Assembly (NCBI GenBank): GCA_014360645.1
Contig: JACIXD010000004.1
Span: 1-64,000 of the forward strand
Reading direction: 5' to 3'
Source of the DNA: Actinomycetota bacterium
Lineage (GTDB): Bacteria; Actinomycetota; Geothermincolia; Geothermincolales; RBG-13-55-18
Length of the DNA stretch: 64,000 nucleotides
Shown here: positions 45,105 through 53,100 of the stretch, one piece after another
Layout: every line of letters begins with the position of its first letter
How positions within the stretch are numbered: the stretch's first letter is position 1
Position numbers and translations under genes: made by a program
The notes under the pieces: model-generated
The model's input: only the letters and a program-made list of their open reading frames with translations
Told to the model about the DNA's origin: nothing
Databases searched by the model: none

Positions 45105-46073
45105 TCAACGGACCTGGAGCGCCTCCAGATTGATGAAGGTGAAGTTGGCGTCGGCGTTCTTGCGTCCGGAGCAGACCAACTTTATGGTGTGGGCTCCCGG
45201 TCCCAGATTGGAGGCGGAGAAGACGGTGTCGCTGACCTTCACCTGGGGAGAATAGAGGTCCACCTCCGCCCTCAATTCGCCGTCGATATATACCTGCATG
45301 ATGCCGTAGTTCCAGTGGCGGGTGCTGATCACCGCCACCTGCTCTCCCGTGAAGGTGTAGGTGCAGGAATCACCGCCGTAGGGGGTGGTCATGATCACGC
45401 TGCCGGTGACCTCCGCGTAGTGCTCCCGGTACCAGACCCCCTGATAGGTCATCCCCTCGGCCACGCAGCTCACCAGGGTGGGGGGAAGGCTCTTCTCGGG
45501 GGGCGTCTTGATGGTGGTGTCCTCCACCACCTCCGGCTCCCGGGTGGGAGTAAGCCCGGTCAGGGATACCGGCTCCACCTCTCCCGTCACGGGGACGCTG
45601 ATCTTCCCCTCCCGGCCGCTGGTGTCCACCGCTGCCACGGCGTAGGTGTTGAACATGGTCCCCTCATCGTCGTAATAGACGTTGTCGGAGATGATGGCGG
45701 GGTTGACCCTGTCGCCCCGGTCGTCGCCCGCCTTGTAGCGATAGACGTTGTACCCCAGAATGCGGATGTCGTCCTTGGCGTCCCAGCTGATGGTCGCGCC
45801 CTTCTTGATGGTCACCCTGACGTTCTCGGGAGCGGCCAGCACCTCCTTCTCGCGTGAGAAGGCGTCCTCGCGCGACGTTCCGCCCTGGTCCGCGCCGGGC
45901 ACGCCGGAAAGGCGCGAGATGTAGAGGATGAAGCTGGCCGCCACCAGCAGGCTGAGCAGGGCATAGACGAGAAAGACCGCGGTGCGGAAACCGGGACGGC
46001 CCGTGCCTTCGCGCTCCCTTTTCGGATATTTTCCGAGAACCTTCACGACGCTGGCTCCCCTGTCTTGTCTCAC
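45105..46073 (-). CDS. Membrane-anchored Fn3-like protein with 'HWxYG' C-terminal domain
   Basis: 322 residues from a GTG at 46073 with GGAAGG seven bases upstream; the frame is open to 46166. A basic N-terminus precedes one TM helix (about 30-52, A-V-F-L-V-Y-A-L-L-S-L-L-V-A-A-S-F-I-L-Y). A fibronectin-III-like domain follows (P-E-N-V-R-V-T-I-K...I-S-W-D-A-K-D-D-I-R-I-L-G-Y-N-V-Y-R), then the C-terminal domain with T-R-H-W-N-Y-G-I-M-Q-V-Y-I-D-G-E-L-R-A-E-V-D-L-Y, also seen at 37971 and 48539. Probably a surface polysaccharide-binding or scaffold protein; no enzyme motif. It faces its relative at 48539 across the IS element. Confidence 0.78.
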   Translation of the reverse strand: MRQDRGASVVKVLGKYPKREREGTGRPGFRTAVFLVYALLSLLVAASFILYISRLSGVPGADQGGTSREDAFSREKEVLAAPENVRVTIKKGATISWDAKDDIRILGYNVYRYKAGDDRGDRVNPAIISDNVYYDDEGTMFNTYAVAAVDTSGREGKISVPVTGEVEPVSLTGLTPTREPEVVEDTTIKTPPEKSLPPTLVSCVAEGMTYQGVWYREHYAEVTGSVIMTTPYGGDSCTYTFTGEQVAVISTRHWNYGIMQVYIDGELRAEVDLYSPQVKVSDTVFSASNLGPGAHTIKLVCSGRKNADANFTFINLEALQVR

Positions 46074-46382
46074 GCTTTTTCCTTCCGTACGTATTATAGA
46101 CGTTGCCCTCTGTCGGAACACATGTTCCATTTCACGCTTGAGCGCGCCTCTCAGGCCGACTCGCATCCCATCGGCGGCATCCGCGCATCGTCGCGGGGCT
46201 CACTTCTCTCGCATGTCCGCACCTGTTATCTCCCAGCTCGAAAAAACCGCGTCCTCGCGGTGACCCTTCACGCGAGAGCGTACTTCCTGGCATTACAAAT
46301 ATTCTTATCGGCGGTATCTGGTTTTACCGCATATTCGTTTGATATCTGTTTGATGCTTGACCGCAAAGGCCAGGTACGAGGC

Positions 46383-46406
46383 GAGGCCGCCCTCGCGGGC
46401 GGCCTC
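46383..46406 (+). terminator. GC-rich hairpin
   Basis: Stem GAGGCCGCCC / GGGCGGCCTC, loop TCGC, followed by TCTTTCG. No clear upstream gene on either strand uses it. Confidence 0.4.
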
Positions 46407-46632
46407 TCTTTCGTCGGCCACGCTTTTGCAGGCTCTTCGTAGGCTACGTTTTTGCCGGCCTTTTCTCGCCTCCTACGTTATCGCGAGAAACCTTATCCGC
46501 TCTTGCCTCCACCATTTGCATCCATCCCTTACACTCGTTATAACGGCATCCCGCGACTCCCTTTCCACATTCCTCCGGAATTCGGGACATATGGGGCCTC
46601 TGCGGTACCATTTCGGGGATGAACGGTCCAAT

Positions 46633-46656
46633 GGGGTCAGCCCCGGACATGGGACA
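46633..46656 (+). repeat. Family-B repeat
   Basis: GGGGTCAGCCCCGGACATGG plus GACA, same as units at 6935, 53724, 58852, 59940 and 63788. Confidence 0.78.
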
Positions 46657-47070
46657 AAACCTGCCCGGAGCGATCGCCTGGCCCCGACTTGCGACCTCCA
46701 TCCGCGTCGTAGGGAAACCCCGAAAGCGGCTACACACCGTCAGCCGCGCTTCGTCTTCGTCCACCCGCAGTGGGTTTCGCTGTGTTTCGCGGATATCACC
46801 ACACCGGGTTATTGCGACTCTCTGACAGGGACGGCCCTGTCGCCACCTTCCCATTTCGTCTTTCGGGATCTTTCCCGCGCACGGTGGTTGCGCGGGCGCT
46901 AGCTATCCGGTCATCGGATCAGGGAGCGGTGGACGGCGGTGAGGCGGGGCGGGGTTCGCCTTTTGTCCCATGTCCGGGGCTGGAATGATAAAGAACGGAC
47001 GCCCCCGAACAATTGGGTAACAGGCCGATGTGCCGGCAAGGAAGCCGGCCCAACTGAAAGGAGGCGTCCC

Positions 47071-48126
47071 ATGAGTAAAGTGTACATCGGGATCGACCTG
47101 GCGGCCAGGTGCTGCTGGGGGGTTACGCTGGACCAAGGGGGCCAGCTGATCAGCATGGAGAGGTTTTTAACCAGCGGAGAGAACCTTGTCGCCTACGTGA
47201 AGGGCCAGCCGGGCGAGGCCACAGTGCTTATGGAGGAGTGCGATCTGGCGGGCTGGGCGTTGCGGGTGCTCCTCCCCCATGCGGAGAAGGTGGCGGTGTG
47301 CGAGCCCCGAACCAACCTCTGGATCCACCGCGACGCCGTGAAGACCGACAAGATCGACGCCAGGAAACTGGCCCAGATCGCCATGAGCGGCAACTACAAG
47401 GAGGTGTGGCACACCCGGGACCAGGAGATCTACAAACTGCAGATGGCGGTGAGGGCCTACGAGAGGCTCTCCCGCAGGACCACGGCCCTCAAGAACCAGA
47501 TCAAGTCCGAGCTCAGAGGGGTGGGCTTGATCACCGAGGGAGCCTGGGTCTTCGGGAAGCGGGGACGGCGGGATATCCTGGCCCTGGTGGTAGACCCGGT
47601 CGTGCGGGCGATAATCGCATCCGACTACGAGCTGCTGGACTTTACGCTCAAGAGACAGGCCGAGGCCAAGGGGCGCTTCGTGCGTCTGGGCAGGCAGATC
47701 GGCATCTGCCGGGCTTTCGAGGAGATCCCCGGGGTGGGTCCGGTGGTGGCGGCCAAGTTCTGCGCCTACGTGAAATGCCCGCAGCGTTTCGCGAAAAAGG
47801 GGGAGCTCTTCCGTTACTCCCGCCTGGGGGTGAGCAGGCGCGAGACGGGGGGGAAGAGAGTGCGCGGAGAGCACCTGGACCCTTCCGGGTGCGGGGCGCT
47901 CAAGGATATCTCACACAAGGCCTTCCGGGCTGCCTTGAGGACCCGGGGGGACAACCTCATCAAGCGCTCCTATGCGCGAACGCTCGCGAGCACCGGATGC
48001 GAGGCGCACGCCCGCCTGACCACCCAGAGGAAGATACTGGCCATCATGTGGGCCATGTGGAAGCACGGGGAGCTCTATGACGACAACCGTGACCTGAAAG
48101 AGAGGGCTTGCGAGGCCCGCTTGTAG
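47071..48126 (+). CDS. IS110/IS1111-family transposase (DEDD)
   Basis: 351 residues with AAAGGAGG ten bases before the ATG. The N-terminal RuvC-like DEDD domain has I-G-I-D (Asp9), an E in M-E-E-C-D-L-A and T-D-K-I-D-A-R-K-L-A. The C-terminal Transposase_20 domain begins E-I-P-G-V-G-P-V-V-A-A-K-F and contains Y-S-R-L-G-V-S-R-R-E-T-G-G-K, where the family's catalytic Ser lies. The gene appears full length. IS110-family recombinases cut and join DNA under guidance of a bridge RNA made from the element's non-coding end (established for IS621 and relatives). The element seems intact and possibly active. Confidence 0.9.
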   Translation: MSKVYIGIDLAARCCWGVTLDQGGQLISMERFLTSGENLVAYVKGQPGEATVLMEECDLAGWALRVLLPHAEKVAVCEPRTNLWIHRDAVKTDKIDARKLAQIAMSGNYKEVWHTRDQEIYKLQMAVRAYERLSRRTTALKNQIKSELRGVGLITEGAWVFGKRGRRDILALVVDPVVRAIIASDYELLDFTLKRQAEAKGRFVRLGRQIGICRAFEEIPGVGPVVAAKFCAYVKCPQRFAKKGELFRYSRLGVSRRETGGKRVRGEHLDPSGCGALKDISHKAFRAALRTRGDNLIKRSYARTLASTGCEAHARLTTQRKILAIMWAMWKHGELYDDNRDLKERACEARL

Positions 48127-48435
48127 GGGAGCCGCGCATGGGCATGCCTCTTTCGCGGCGGTTCGCCTCCATACCCGCAAGCGGGCCGGGCTGCCGGGAA
48201 GTCTCGTCTGGGGTCATATCCCGGCCTTGCGCGAAAGGTCGAGGATCGAGGGGCTGGATAGACCCCGGCGCGCAAGCCCCATCATTCCATAGCACTCCCG
48301 CTATGCGGGAGATGCTCAAAAAGGTGACTGGCTGAGTCAGGCCTCTATCCGGCGAACCGGAGGTTTGGACGGGTCCGCAGGCGTACGCGAAAGAGCGAGG
48401 CGATATACGCCCTAGAGAAAGAGGCGTAGGTGCTC
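48127..48435 (+). ncRNA. Candidate bridge-RNA region of the IS element
   Basis: The stretch between the transposase stop and the right inverted repeat has no protein-like frame but several hairpins. Examples are CTCCCGC-TAT-GCGGGAG (about 48293-48309), CTGGCTGAGTCAGG and CCGGCGAACCGG (about 48346-48365). In the IS1111 group the bridge RNA is expected at this end. The RNA limits, and its target and donor loops, were not worked out. Confidence 0.4.
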
Positions 48436-48486
48436 GTTCGGGGGCGTCCTCCCAAGCCAATAGGATTTCGCTAACCCCTTGGGAAA

Positions 48487-48534
48487 GGGGTCAGGGGAGA
48501 TTTATCCTTGACTTGGGTCTTTAAAGGTGACCCC
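48487..48534. repeat. 48-bp element with GGGGTC...GACCCC ends
   Basis: Begins GGGGTCAGGGGAGATTTATC and ends AAAGGTGACCCC. It shares the GGGGTCA/TGACCCC ends of families A and B with a different centre, and lies four bases from the stop of the gene at 48539. Similar sequences are seen with REP-associated transposases in other bacteria (from general knowledge). Confidence 0.6.
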
Positions 48535-48538
48535 ATTG

Positions 48539-50134
48539 TCAGCGGATCTCTACGTAGTCGAAGTTCACGAAGTCGAGGCCTTCTGCTCCGGGAATGCCAG
48601 TGGCCTCCACCACCAGGGTATGCGTGCCCTTGGAGAGTCCGGTCACCTGGAAAACCCCCTGCTGCCACAGGGCGGGCTTGTAGGGACTCTGCTCATCGGG
48701 TAGATAGCCGCCGTCGTAATAGAGATCGAAACTCCCGGCCAATCTGCCGTCAATGTAGAAGTTCACGGTGCCGCAGCTCCAGTAACGGGCGGAGTACACG
48801 CGCACCCTGCGCCCGGTGAAGGTGAGGCTGGCGCGCGAGCCCCTTCCGCTGCTCACCCGCAGCACCCTGCCTCCCGGCTCGAGCCTGGAATAATCCTCCC
48901 TGGCCCAGGTCCCAGCGGGGTATCTCCAGGCCGGGCTGTCGGCGTCGTATATCACGGCGGGGGCCAGTACCGCGCTGGCGGAGGCGGGGCTGCTTCGCTG
49001 CCCGGTGATGTTCACCGCCACCACCTGATAACTCTCACCCTCCACGCCGTCCAGGTAGAAGAACTCCGTGCCCCTGGTGATGAGCTCCGCGTTCAGCCTC
49101 ACCGGCGTGGAGCCGTTGAGGAGGTAGACGTCATAGCCGGCCAGGTCGCTCTCGGTGTTGCGTCCCCACTCCAGAGCCACGCCGGGGTCGTAGGCGGTGG
49201 CAATGAATCCCGTGGGGACGGCCGGGGGCTGGTAAGAATACACGTAGGTAAACATGGCCACGCTGTTGGAGGGAGGGCTGGTCTCTCCGGCGTTGTATAA
49301 CGCCACCACCACGTAGAGATAATATGCGTCGGTACCCAGTTTTCTGTCGGTGTAGCTGGTCCTGCGCGTCTGGAATCCATCTGCCAGCGAAAGCAGTTTC
49401 TCCCAGAGGTCGGTGGCCTCGCGGTTCAGGGCGATGATGCCGTTGAGGACATCCACGTCCTTGCGCATGGCGGCCAGGGCGTCCTCCCTCTCCGTCTGCG
49501 TAAGTCCCTGCAAGCTCAGCAGATCGACTTGGGAGGAGAAATCCTTCGCGTAGGGCGCTGCTTCCGGGTCCATCTCGGAGAGATGGGCATATATCTCCGC
49601 CATGGCGGAGAAATCGCCTCCATTCCACCTCTCGACCTCGTAAGTCGAAAAGCCCGGAGCGCTGGCGCCGGTCCAGGAGAGCAGTATCCGGGGGTTGCCG
49701 GGACTGGCGATATATGTTCCCTCCAGCCCTGAGGGACCGGGGAGGTCGGGGTTGATGGCGCTCACCACCGGCACATCGGGAAGGACGTCGGGTAGTGACG
49801 GTTCAGCGGGTGCCGCCGGCGCCGGCTCCACCGGCAGCGCGGTCGGCGTGGCCGCGTCCCGACCTCCCCCCGGCGCGGCCTTTGCGGGGTCAGGCCGCGC
49901 CGCCGCCGCGGCACGAGGTGCGGTAGCGCCTTCTTCCTGGACCGGCTGCGGCTGCGCGTTGCCCACGGCCCGCGCCATGGCGGCGAAGGAACGCGCGAAG
50001 GACGCCGCCCCCGGCTCTTTCGCCGCCACCACCGCAGGCGTGGCGGCGGGCATGAGGGACACGGCGAGCGCGCAGGCGAGAAAGACGGCGGTGATGGAGG
50101 CGCTGGCCGCCAGGTGCTTCCAGAATCCTCTCAT
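48539..50134 (-). CDS. Exported Fn3-like protein with 'YWSCG' C-terminal domain
   Basis: A 531-residue exported protein: signal peptide (about 8-32, A-S-I-T-A-V-F-L-A-C-A-L-A-V-S-L), an Ala/Pro-rich linker (to about 120), then two Fn3-like domains (I-L-L-S-W-T-G-A...Y-E-V-E-R-W; V-A-L-E-W-G-R-N-T-E-S-D-L-A-G-Y-D-V-Y-L-L). A helical stretch is inserted in the first. The last ~125 residues are the jelly-roll-like domain with S-A-R-Y-W-S-C-G-T-V-N-F-Y-I-D-G-R-L-A-G-S-F-D-L-Y-Y and a C-terminal D-F-V-N-F-D-Y-V-E-I-R. It is related to the gene at 45105 in domain order. Likely an extracellular sugar- or matrix-binding protein. Confidence 0.78.
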   Translation of the reverse strand: MRGFWKHLAASASITAVFLACALAVSLMPAATPAVVAAKEPGAASFARSFAAMARAVGNAQPQPVQEEGATAPRAAAAARPDPAKAAPGGGRDAATPTALPVEPAPAAPAEPSLPDVLPDVPVVSAINPDLPGPSGLEGTYIASPGNPRILLSWTGASAPGFSTYEVERWNGGDFSAMAEIYAHLSEMDPEAAPYAKDFSSQVDLLSLQGLTQTEREDALAAMRKDVDVLNGIIALNREATDLWEKLLSLADGFQTRRTSYTDRKLGTDAYYLYVVVALYNAGETSPPSNSVAMFTYVYSYQPPAVPTGFIATAYDPGVALEWGRNTESDLAGYDVYLLNGSTPVRLNAELITRGTEFFYLDGVEGESYQVVAVNITGQRSSPASASAVLAPAVIYDADSPAWRYPAGTWAREDYSRLEPGGRVLRVSSGRGSRASLTFTGRRVRVYSARYWSCGTVNFYIDGRLAGSFDLYYDGGYLPDEQSPYKPALWQQGVFQVTGLSKGTHTLVVEATGIPGAEGLDFVNFDYVEIR

Positions 50135-50415
50135 CGCTTTTTCCGCTCCCTTCGCACCGCCCCCGTCACGAGGACATCACACGCTCCGGTAATCCTCTAT
50201 ATATAACGGCGAAAAAGAGGCGGGCGAAATGCATGAGTCGGCATACGGCGTATTATTAAGGGGGAACGGCACGGATGCGGAGTTGAACGGCTAGCGCTGC
50301 TCGTGGAGCAACGGTCTACCCTTCGGCCGCTTATCATACGTCAACACCTATGGATGTTCGCTCATTCCGAGGGGCCGGAGACCGGTCTCACGCAGTAAAA
50401 CCTCGGGGCTTCCCT

Positions 50416-51684
50416 TCAAAAGCAACCGGGAAGCGGGTCACTTCCAGGTTTCAGCGGCAGCGCGCCGCGCCGGGGGTGAAGAGGTACATGGAATAGCAGT
50501 TGGGCCAGACGACCTGGCACCCGCCGAAGAAAAAGCGGTTGATGCGCATGACCTTCATGCGAGGCTTTTCGTAGGTCCTTTTGTCTTCTTCTTGCCTCTT
50601 CATGCTCTAAAACCTTTACCAGGGCGCGCGTCTGCCTGCATCTCTCGCGGCTCAGACCCGAGGTGTCACCCTCCTCCAGGAAGGAGAGCGCCCGGCAGAT
50701 GGCGCACTTTTCCAGCAGATCACACTTTTCGCATTCCGCCGCCAATTCTTCCTCTCTCTCCCTTAACCTTAATATCGGCGGCGAATCTTTCCATATCCGG
50801 GCGAAATTATCCTTCTTCAAGCTTCCTAACACAAGGGGCAGGGCCACGCAAGGATATACGTCACCGTAGGGGTTGACGGCGAAGACGGTGCGCCCCGCCC
50901 CGCAGTAGCGGCGGTTCTCGCTCTCCAGGCGCACGGGATCGACGGCACATTTGCGCAGGTAACGCGAGAGGTCCTCGTAGGTGAGGGACTCCCCTTCCGC
51001 CCCCAGGATCTCGGCGAGGTTCCCCAGCATGTACTCCGTCTCGAAGCGGATGAAGCGCTCCAAACCCGCATCGTCGAGCCGCAGCGAGGTGGGGGCGGGG
51101 TCGAGGTCGTTGCGCGGGAAGATGAGGGAGGAGAAGATGGCCTTGACCCCCAGATCGTCCGCGAGGGAGGCTATATCCTCCACCTCGACGAGATTGAAGG
51201 CTCCCACCGTGACCTTGAGCAGCAGGGGCACCTCCCGCTCCAGCAGCAGCTCCATGCCGCGCCTTACGGCCGCGAAGGAGCCCTCCACCCCCGTCAGGGC
51301 ATCGTGGGTGGCCGCCCCGGCGCCGTACAGGCTGACGTCCACCCGCAGGGTGGGAAAAGCTCCCAGCATGCGCGCCGTCTGTGCATCGATAAGGGTGCCG
51401 TTGGTCTGAAGGGTTATGACGTAGTCCATGCCCGCCGCCGCCTCCAGCAGCCGCTGCAGGTCCGGGCGAAGGAGCGGCTCGCCGCCGGTGAAAGATATAA
51501 ACAGACACCCCAGGGATGCCAGCTCCTCGAGCAGGGATATCCACCTCTCCGTTCCCATCTCCCCTTCCCGCGCCCTGAACTGGTAGCAATGGCGGCAGGA
51601 GAGGTTGCAGCGGTGGGTGAGTTCAAGGCTGCCGGAATAGGGGACGTTGCCCCCGAATATCCTGTCGACGAACTCGCGCTCCAT
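50416..51684 (-). CDS. Radical SAM/SPASM protein of a RiPP operon
   Basis: 422 residues as read to the first stop. The ATG at 51684 is preferred (GGTGGGAG upstream); the frame is open to 51759. Cys26-x3-Cys30-x2-Cys33 in C-N-L-S-C-R-H-C binds the SAM cluster; F-T-G-G-E-P-L-L-R follows. A SPASM domain starts near residue 260 with Y-C-G-A-G, N-P-Y-G-D-V-Y-P-C and then C-E-K-C-D-L-L-E-K-C-A-I-C. Such enzymes make thioether or C-C links in ribosomal peptides. It is the fifth gene of a leftward operon. The last ~60 residues look non-native: their codons lose GC at third positions and overlap, in another frame, a precursor-like peptide (50451-50603), so the natural C-terminus may be near residue 361. 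Confidence 0.88.
   Translation of the reverse strand: MEREFVDRIFGGNVPYSGSLELTHRCNLSCRHCYQFRAREGEMGTERWISLLEELASLGCLFISFTGGEPLLRPDLQRLLEAAAGMDYVITLQTNGTLIDAQTARMLGAFPTLRVDVSLYGAGAATHDALTGVEGSFAAVRRGMELLLEREVPLLLKVTVGAFNLVEVEDIASLADDLGVKAIFSSLIFPRNDLDPAPTSLRLDDAGLERFIRFETEYMLGNLAEILGAEGESLTYEDLSRYLRKCAVDPVRLESENRRYCGAGRTVFAVNPYGDVYPCVALPLVLGSLKKDNFARIWKDSPPILRLREREEELAAECEKCDLLEKCAICRALSFLEEGDTSGLSRERCRQTRALVKVLEHEEARRRQKDLRKASHEGHAHQPLFLRRVPGRLAQLLFHVPLHPRRGALPLKPGSDPLPGCF
50451..50603 (-). CDS. Candidate RiPP precursor peptide, nested in the radical SAM gene's 3' end
   Basis: An ATG-to-TGA frame of 50 residues, in a different frame from the enclosing radical SAM gene. The leader (1-28) is charged and carries Y-E-K-P (11-14) then M16, like the YxxPxL leader motif that binds PqqD-type recognition domains in lasso-type RiPPs. 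Gly27-Gly28 is a plausible cut site. The core would be C-Q-V-V-W-P-N-C-Y-S-M-Y-L-F-T-P-G-A-A plus R-C-R, with Cys29, Cys36 and Cys49 as modification sites. In residues 15-50, 34 of 36 codons end in G or C, as in real genes here, which argues that this frame is the coding one. AAAGG lies nine bases upstream. No known precursor family was recognised. Confidence 0.72.
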   Translation of the reverse strand: MKRQEEDKRTYEKPRMKVMRINRFFFGGCQVVWPNCYSMYLFTPGAARCR

Positions 51685-51706
51685 GGAGACCGACGCTCCC
51701 ACCTTC

Positions 51707-52735
51707 CTATACCTCTCCGAACTCCGACAACGCCCGCTCGAAAAAGGGCACGGCGTCATCGCCGAGCTCCAGGCTAAACTCGTATATCGGTACCTTCTCC
51801 ATTATGCTTGAAAATATCTCCAGGAGCTTGCTCTCCTCCGCGGGGTGGCCCAAGCGCGGCGCGTTGGCGGACAGTTCGGCCAGAGCATCCCCGGGACCGC
51901 GGCGCCGCAGGCCGCGCGGCAGCTCCGGATGCAGCAGGAAAACGGCTCGCATGGGGATGCCCCCGTAGGCGACTGCACCCCCCTCCTTTCCCGGCCAGGG
52001 CGTGCCGTAGAGGAGGAAGCCGCCGCCATCATCCCGCACCGCCACCAGGTCATCGCCCAGCACACAGTCCCGGGGAAACTGCCTGCTCAGGGTGGTCTTT
52101 CCGGTTCGCGTGTGCCCGGTGAGCAGGAATCCAGCGTCCTCGAAGGAGATGCCCGCGCCATGTACCATGGTACCGCCGGACGCGAGCAGCTTCACCTGCA
52201 GGCAGGCCTTGACGAAACCCTGCAGCGCTTCGCGCACCGCCTCCTCCTCCTCGGGGATTCTCCAGGCGCGGTCCAGAGGCGGGAGCCCCATCCTCCCGGA
52301 GCCCCCCTCCCCTATCTCCCCCAGGGGCTTCAGGCCTTCCCGCCCCGGCGGAGCTCCCCCGCCACCTTCTCCACTCCCTACGCCCGCGACGGCACAGAAC
52401 GCGAAGGCCGTCCCGCTCCTGGCCAGGACAAAGCGCGGAGGGAAAAAGCGGCGCAGAGGGTCGGCGTGGGCCTCCTCGTCCTCATACAGGAGCACCGTTA
52501 GGTCCGGGGAAGCGCCGCGGGAGGACAGCAGGACCGGCCCGAGTGGCCCGGCGGCCGCATCTTCTTGCTCGTACTCTTCCTCCCTCGCTTTACGTAAATC
52601 CTCGACGCCCCGGGAACATGGGGAGCGCACAAAGTCCCTGAAGGTTCGGGGAAGGTGAGGAGTGGGATCGCCCACGTCCGACTCTATGCTCAGGGAGAGG
52701 CCTGCGACGGTAAAATCCTTTCGCCAAGAAGACAA
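51707..52735 (-). CDS. HprK-like P-loop kinase of the RiPP operon
   Basis: A 342-residue protein whose C-terminal half resembles the HPr kinase/PEPCK-like ATP-binding fold: Walker A G-H-T-R-T-G-K-T-T-L-S (about 205-215), then V-L-G-D-D-L-V-A-V. The N-terminal half is variable with an Asp/Glu-rich stretch. In lasso-type and SynChlorMet-type cassettes, HprK-like proteins accompany PqqD and radical SAM genes, and some phosphorylate the peptide C-terminus. Here Ser38 or Thr43 of the precursor could be a target, but that is speculation. The start is probably TTG at 52735. The stop is 22 bases before the radical SAM ATG, consistent with an operon. Confidence 0.78.
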   Translation of the reverse strand: MSSWRKDFTVAGLSLSIESDVGDPTPHLPRTFRDFVRSPCSRGVEDLRKAREEEYEQEDAAAGPLGPVLLSSRGASPDLTVLLYEDEEAHADPLRRFFPPRFVLARSGTAFAFCAVAGVGSGEGGGGAPPGREGLKPLGEIGEGGSGRMGLPPLDRAWRIPEEEEAVREALQGFVKACLQVKLLASGGTMVHGAGISFEDAGFLLTGHTRTGKTTLSRQFPRDCVLGDDLVAVRDDGGGFLLYGTPWPGKEGGAVAYGGIPMRAVFLLHPELPRGLRRRGPGDALAELSANAPRLGHPAEESKLLEIFSSIMEKVPIYEFSLELGDDAVPFFERALSEFGEV

Positions 52736-52788
52736 ACTCGACCTCTCCTCCTAAACGCGTCCTGGAACACACTTCCAGTCAACGGGCC

Positions 52789-53100
52789 TCATTCCGGGAT
52801 CACCACCTCGACCGCTCCCCGTTCCAGGAGCTCGCCGGCGAAGGAAACCGCGTCGGCCTCCGCGGTCTCCGCGTCCACCTCGAACTCCTCGGCGATCGCC
52901 CGGGCCACCTCGCGGAGCGACCTCTTCCCATCCAGTCGGGACCAGAGAAAAGCGGCCACGGGGTTCAGATGCATGACCTCATCGCGCCGCACGTTCACCA
53001 GCACCGCTTCCCCGTCTATCTCCCGCCAGGCGATGCCTTCCAGGCGCCTGAGCCTGGTAGCGGGACCCAGCGGGGGGTTCTTCCGGCCTTCAAGACTCAT
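52789..53100 (-). CDS. PqqD-family peptide-recognition protein (B1-like)
   Basis: A 103-residue protein of the PqqD/RRE family: R-L-E-G-I-A-W-R-E-I-D-G-E-A-V-L-V-N, then H-L-N-P-V-A-A-F-L-W-S-R-L-D-G and the helix-turn-helix-like V-A-R-A-I-A-E-E-F-E-V-D-A-E-T-A. These small winged-helix proteins bind the precursor's leader and bring it to the modifying enzymes. Its ATG overlaps the end of the B2 gene by 11 bases, a sign of translational coupling. Length and motifs are normal. Confidence 0.9.
   Translation of the reverse strand: MSLEGRKNPPLGPATRLRRLEGIAWREIDGEAVLVNVRRDEVMHLNPVAAFLWSRLDGKRSLREVARAIAEEFEVDAETAEADAVSFAGELLERGAVEVVIPE

Larger units (their letters stand above)
46074..46996. other. 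920-bp gene-free region left of the IS element
   Basis: No protein-like frame is seen. It holds the upstream region of the gene at 46073, a GC-rich hairpin at 46383-46406, a family-B unit at 46633-46656 and another at 46964-46981 that leads straight into the IS end. Scattered C/T-rich stretches suggest eroded DNA. Confidence 0.55.
46997..48449 (+). mobile_element. IS110-family element with 14-bp subterminal inverted repeats
   Basis: GGACGCCCCCGAAC at 46997-47010 is matched exactly, inverted, at 48436-48449. Between them lie one transposase gene and a ~310-base non-coding right end; the left end is only about 60 bases. Short inverted repeats and a long right end fit the IS1111 subgroup. The true ends may extend some bases beyond the inverted repeats. 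The left repeat overlaps sequence shared with the family-B array at 58852, so the element appears to sit in or next to such a unit. Confidence 0.78.

Noticed and set aside
46444-46854. Possible 136-residue protein left of the IS element
   Set aside because: The frame includes a family-B repeat and has no protein-like pattern or ribosome site.
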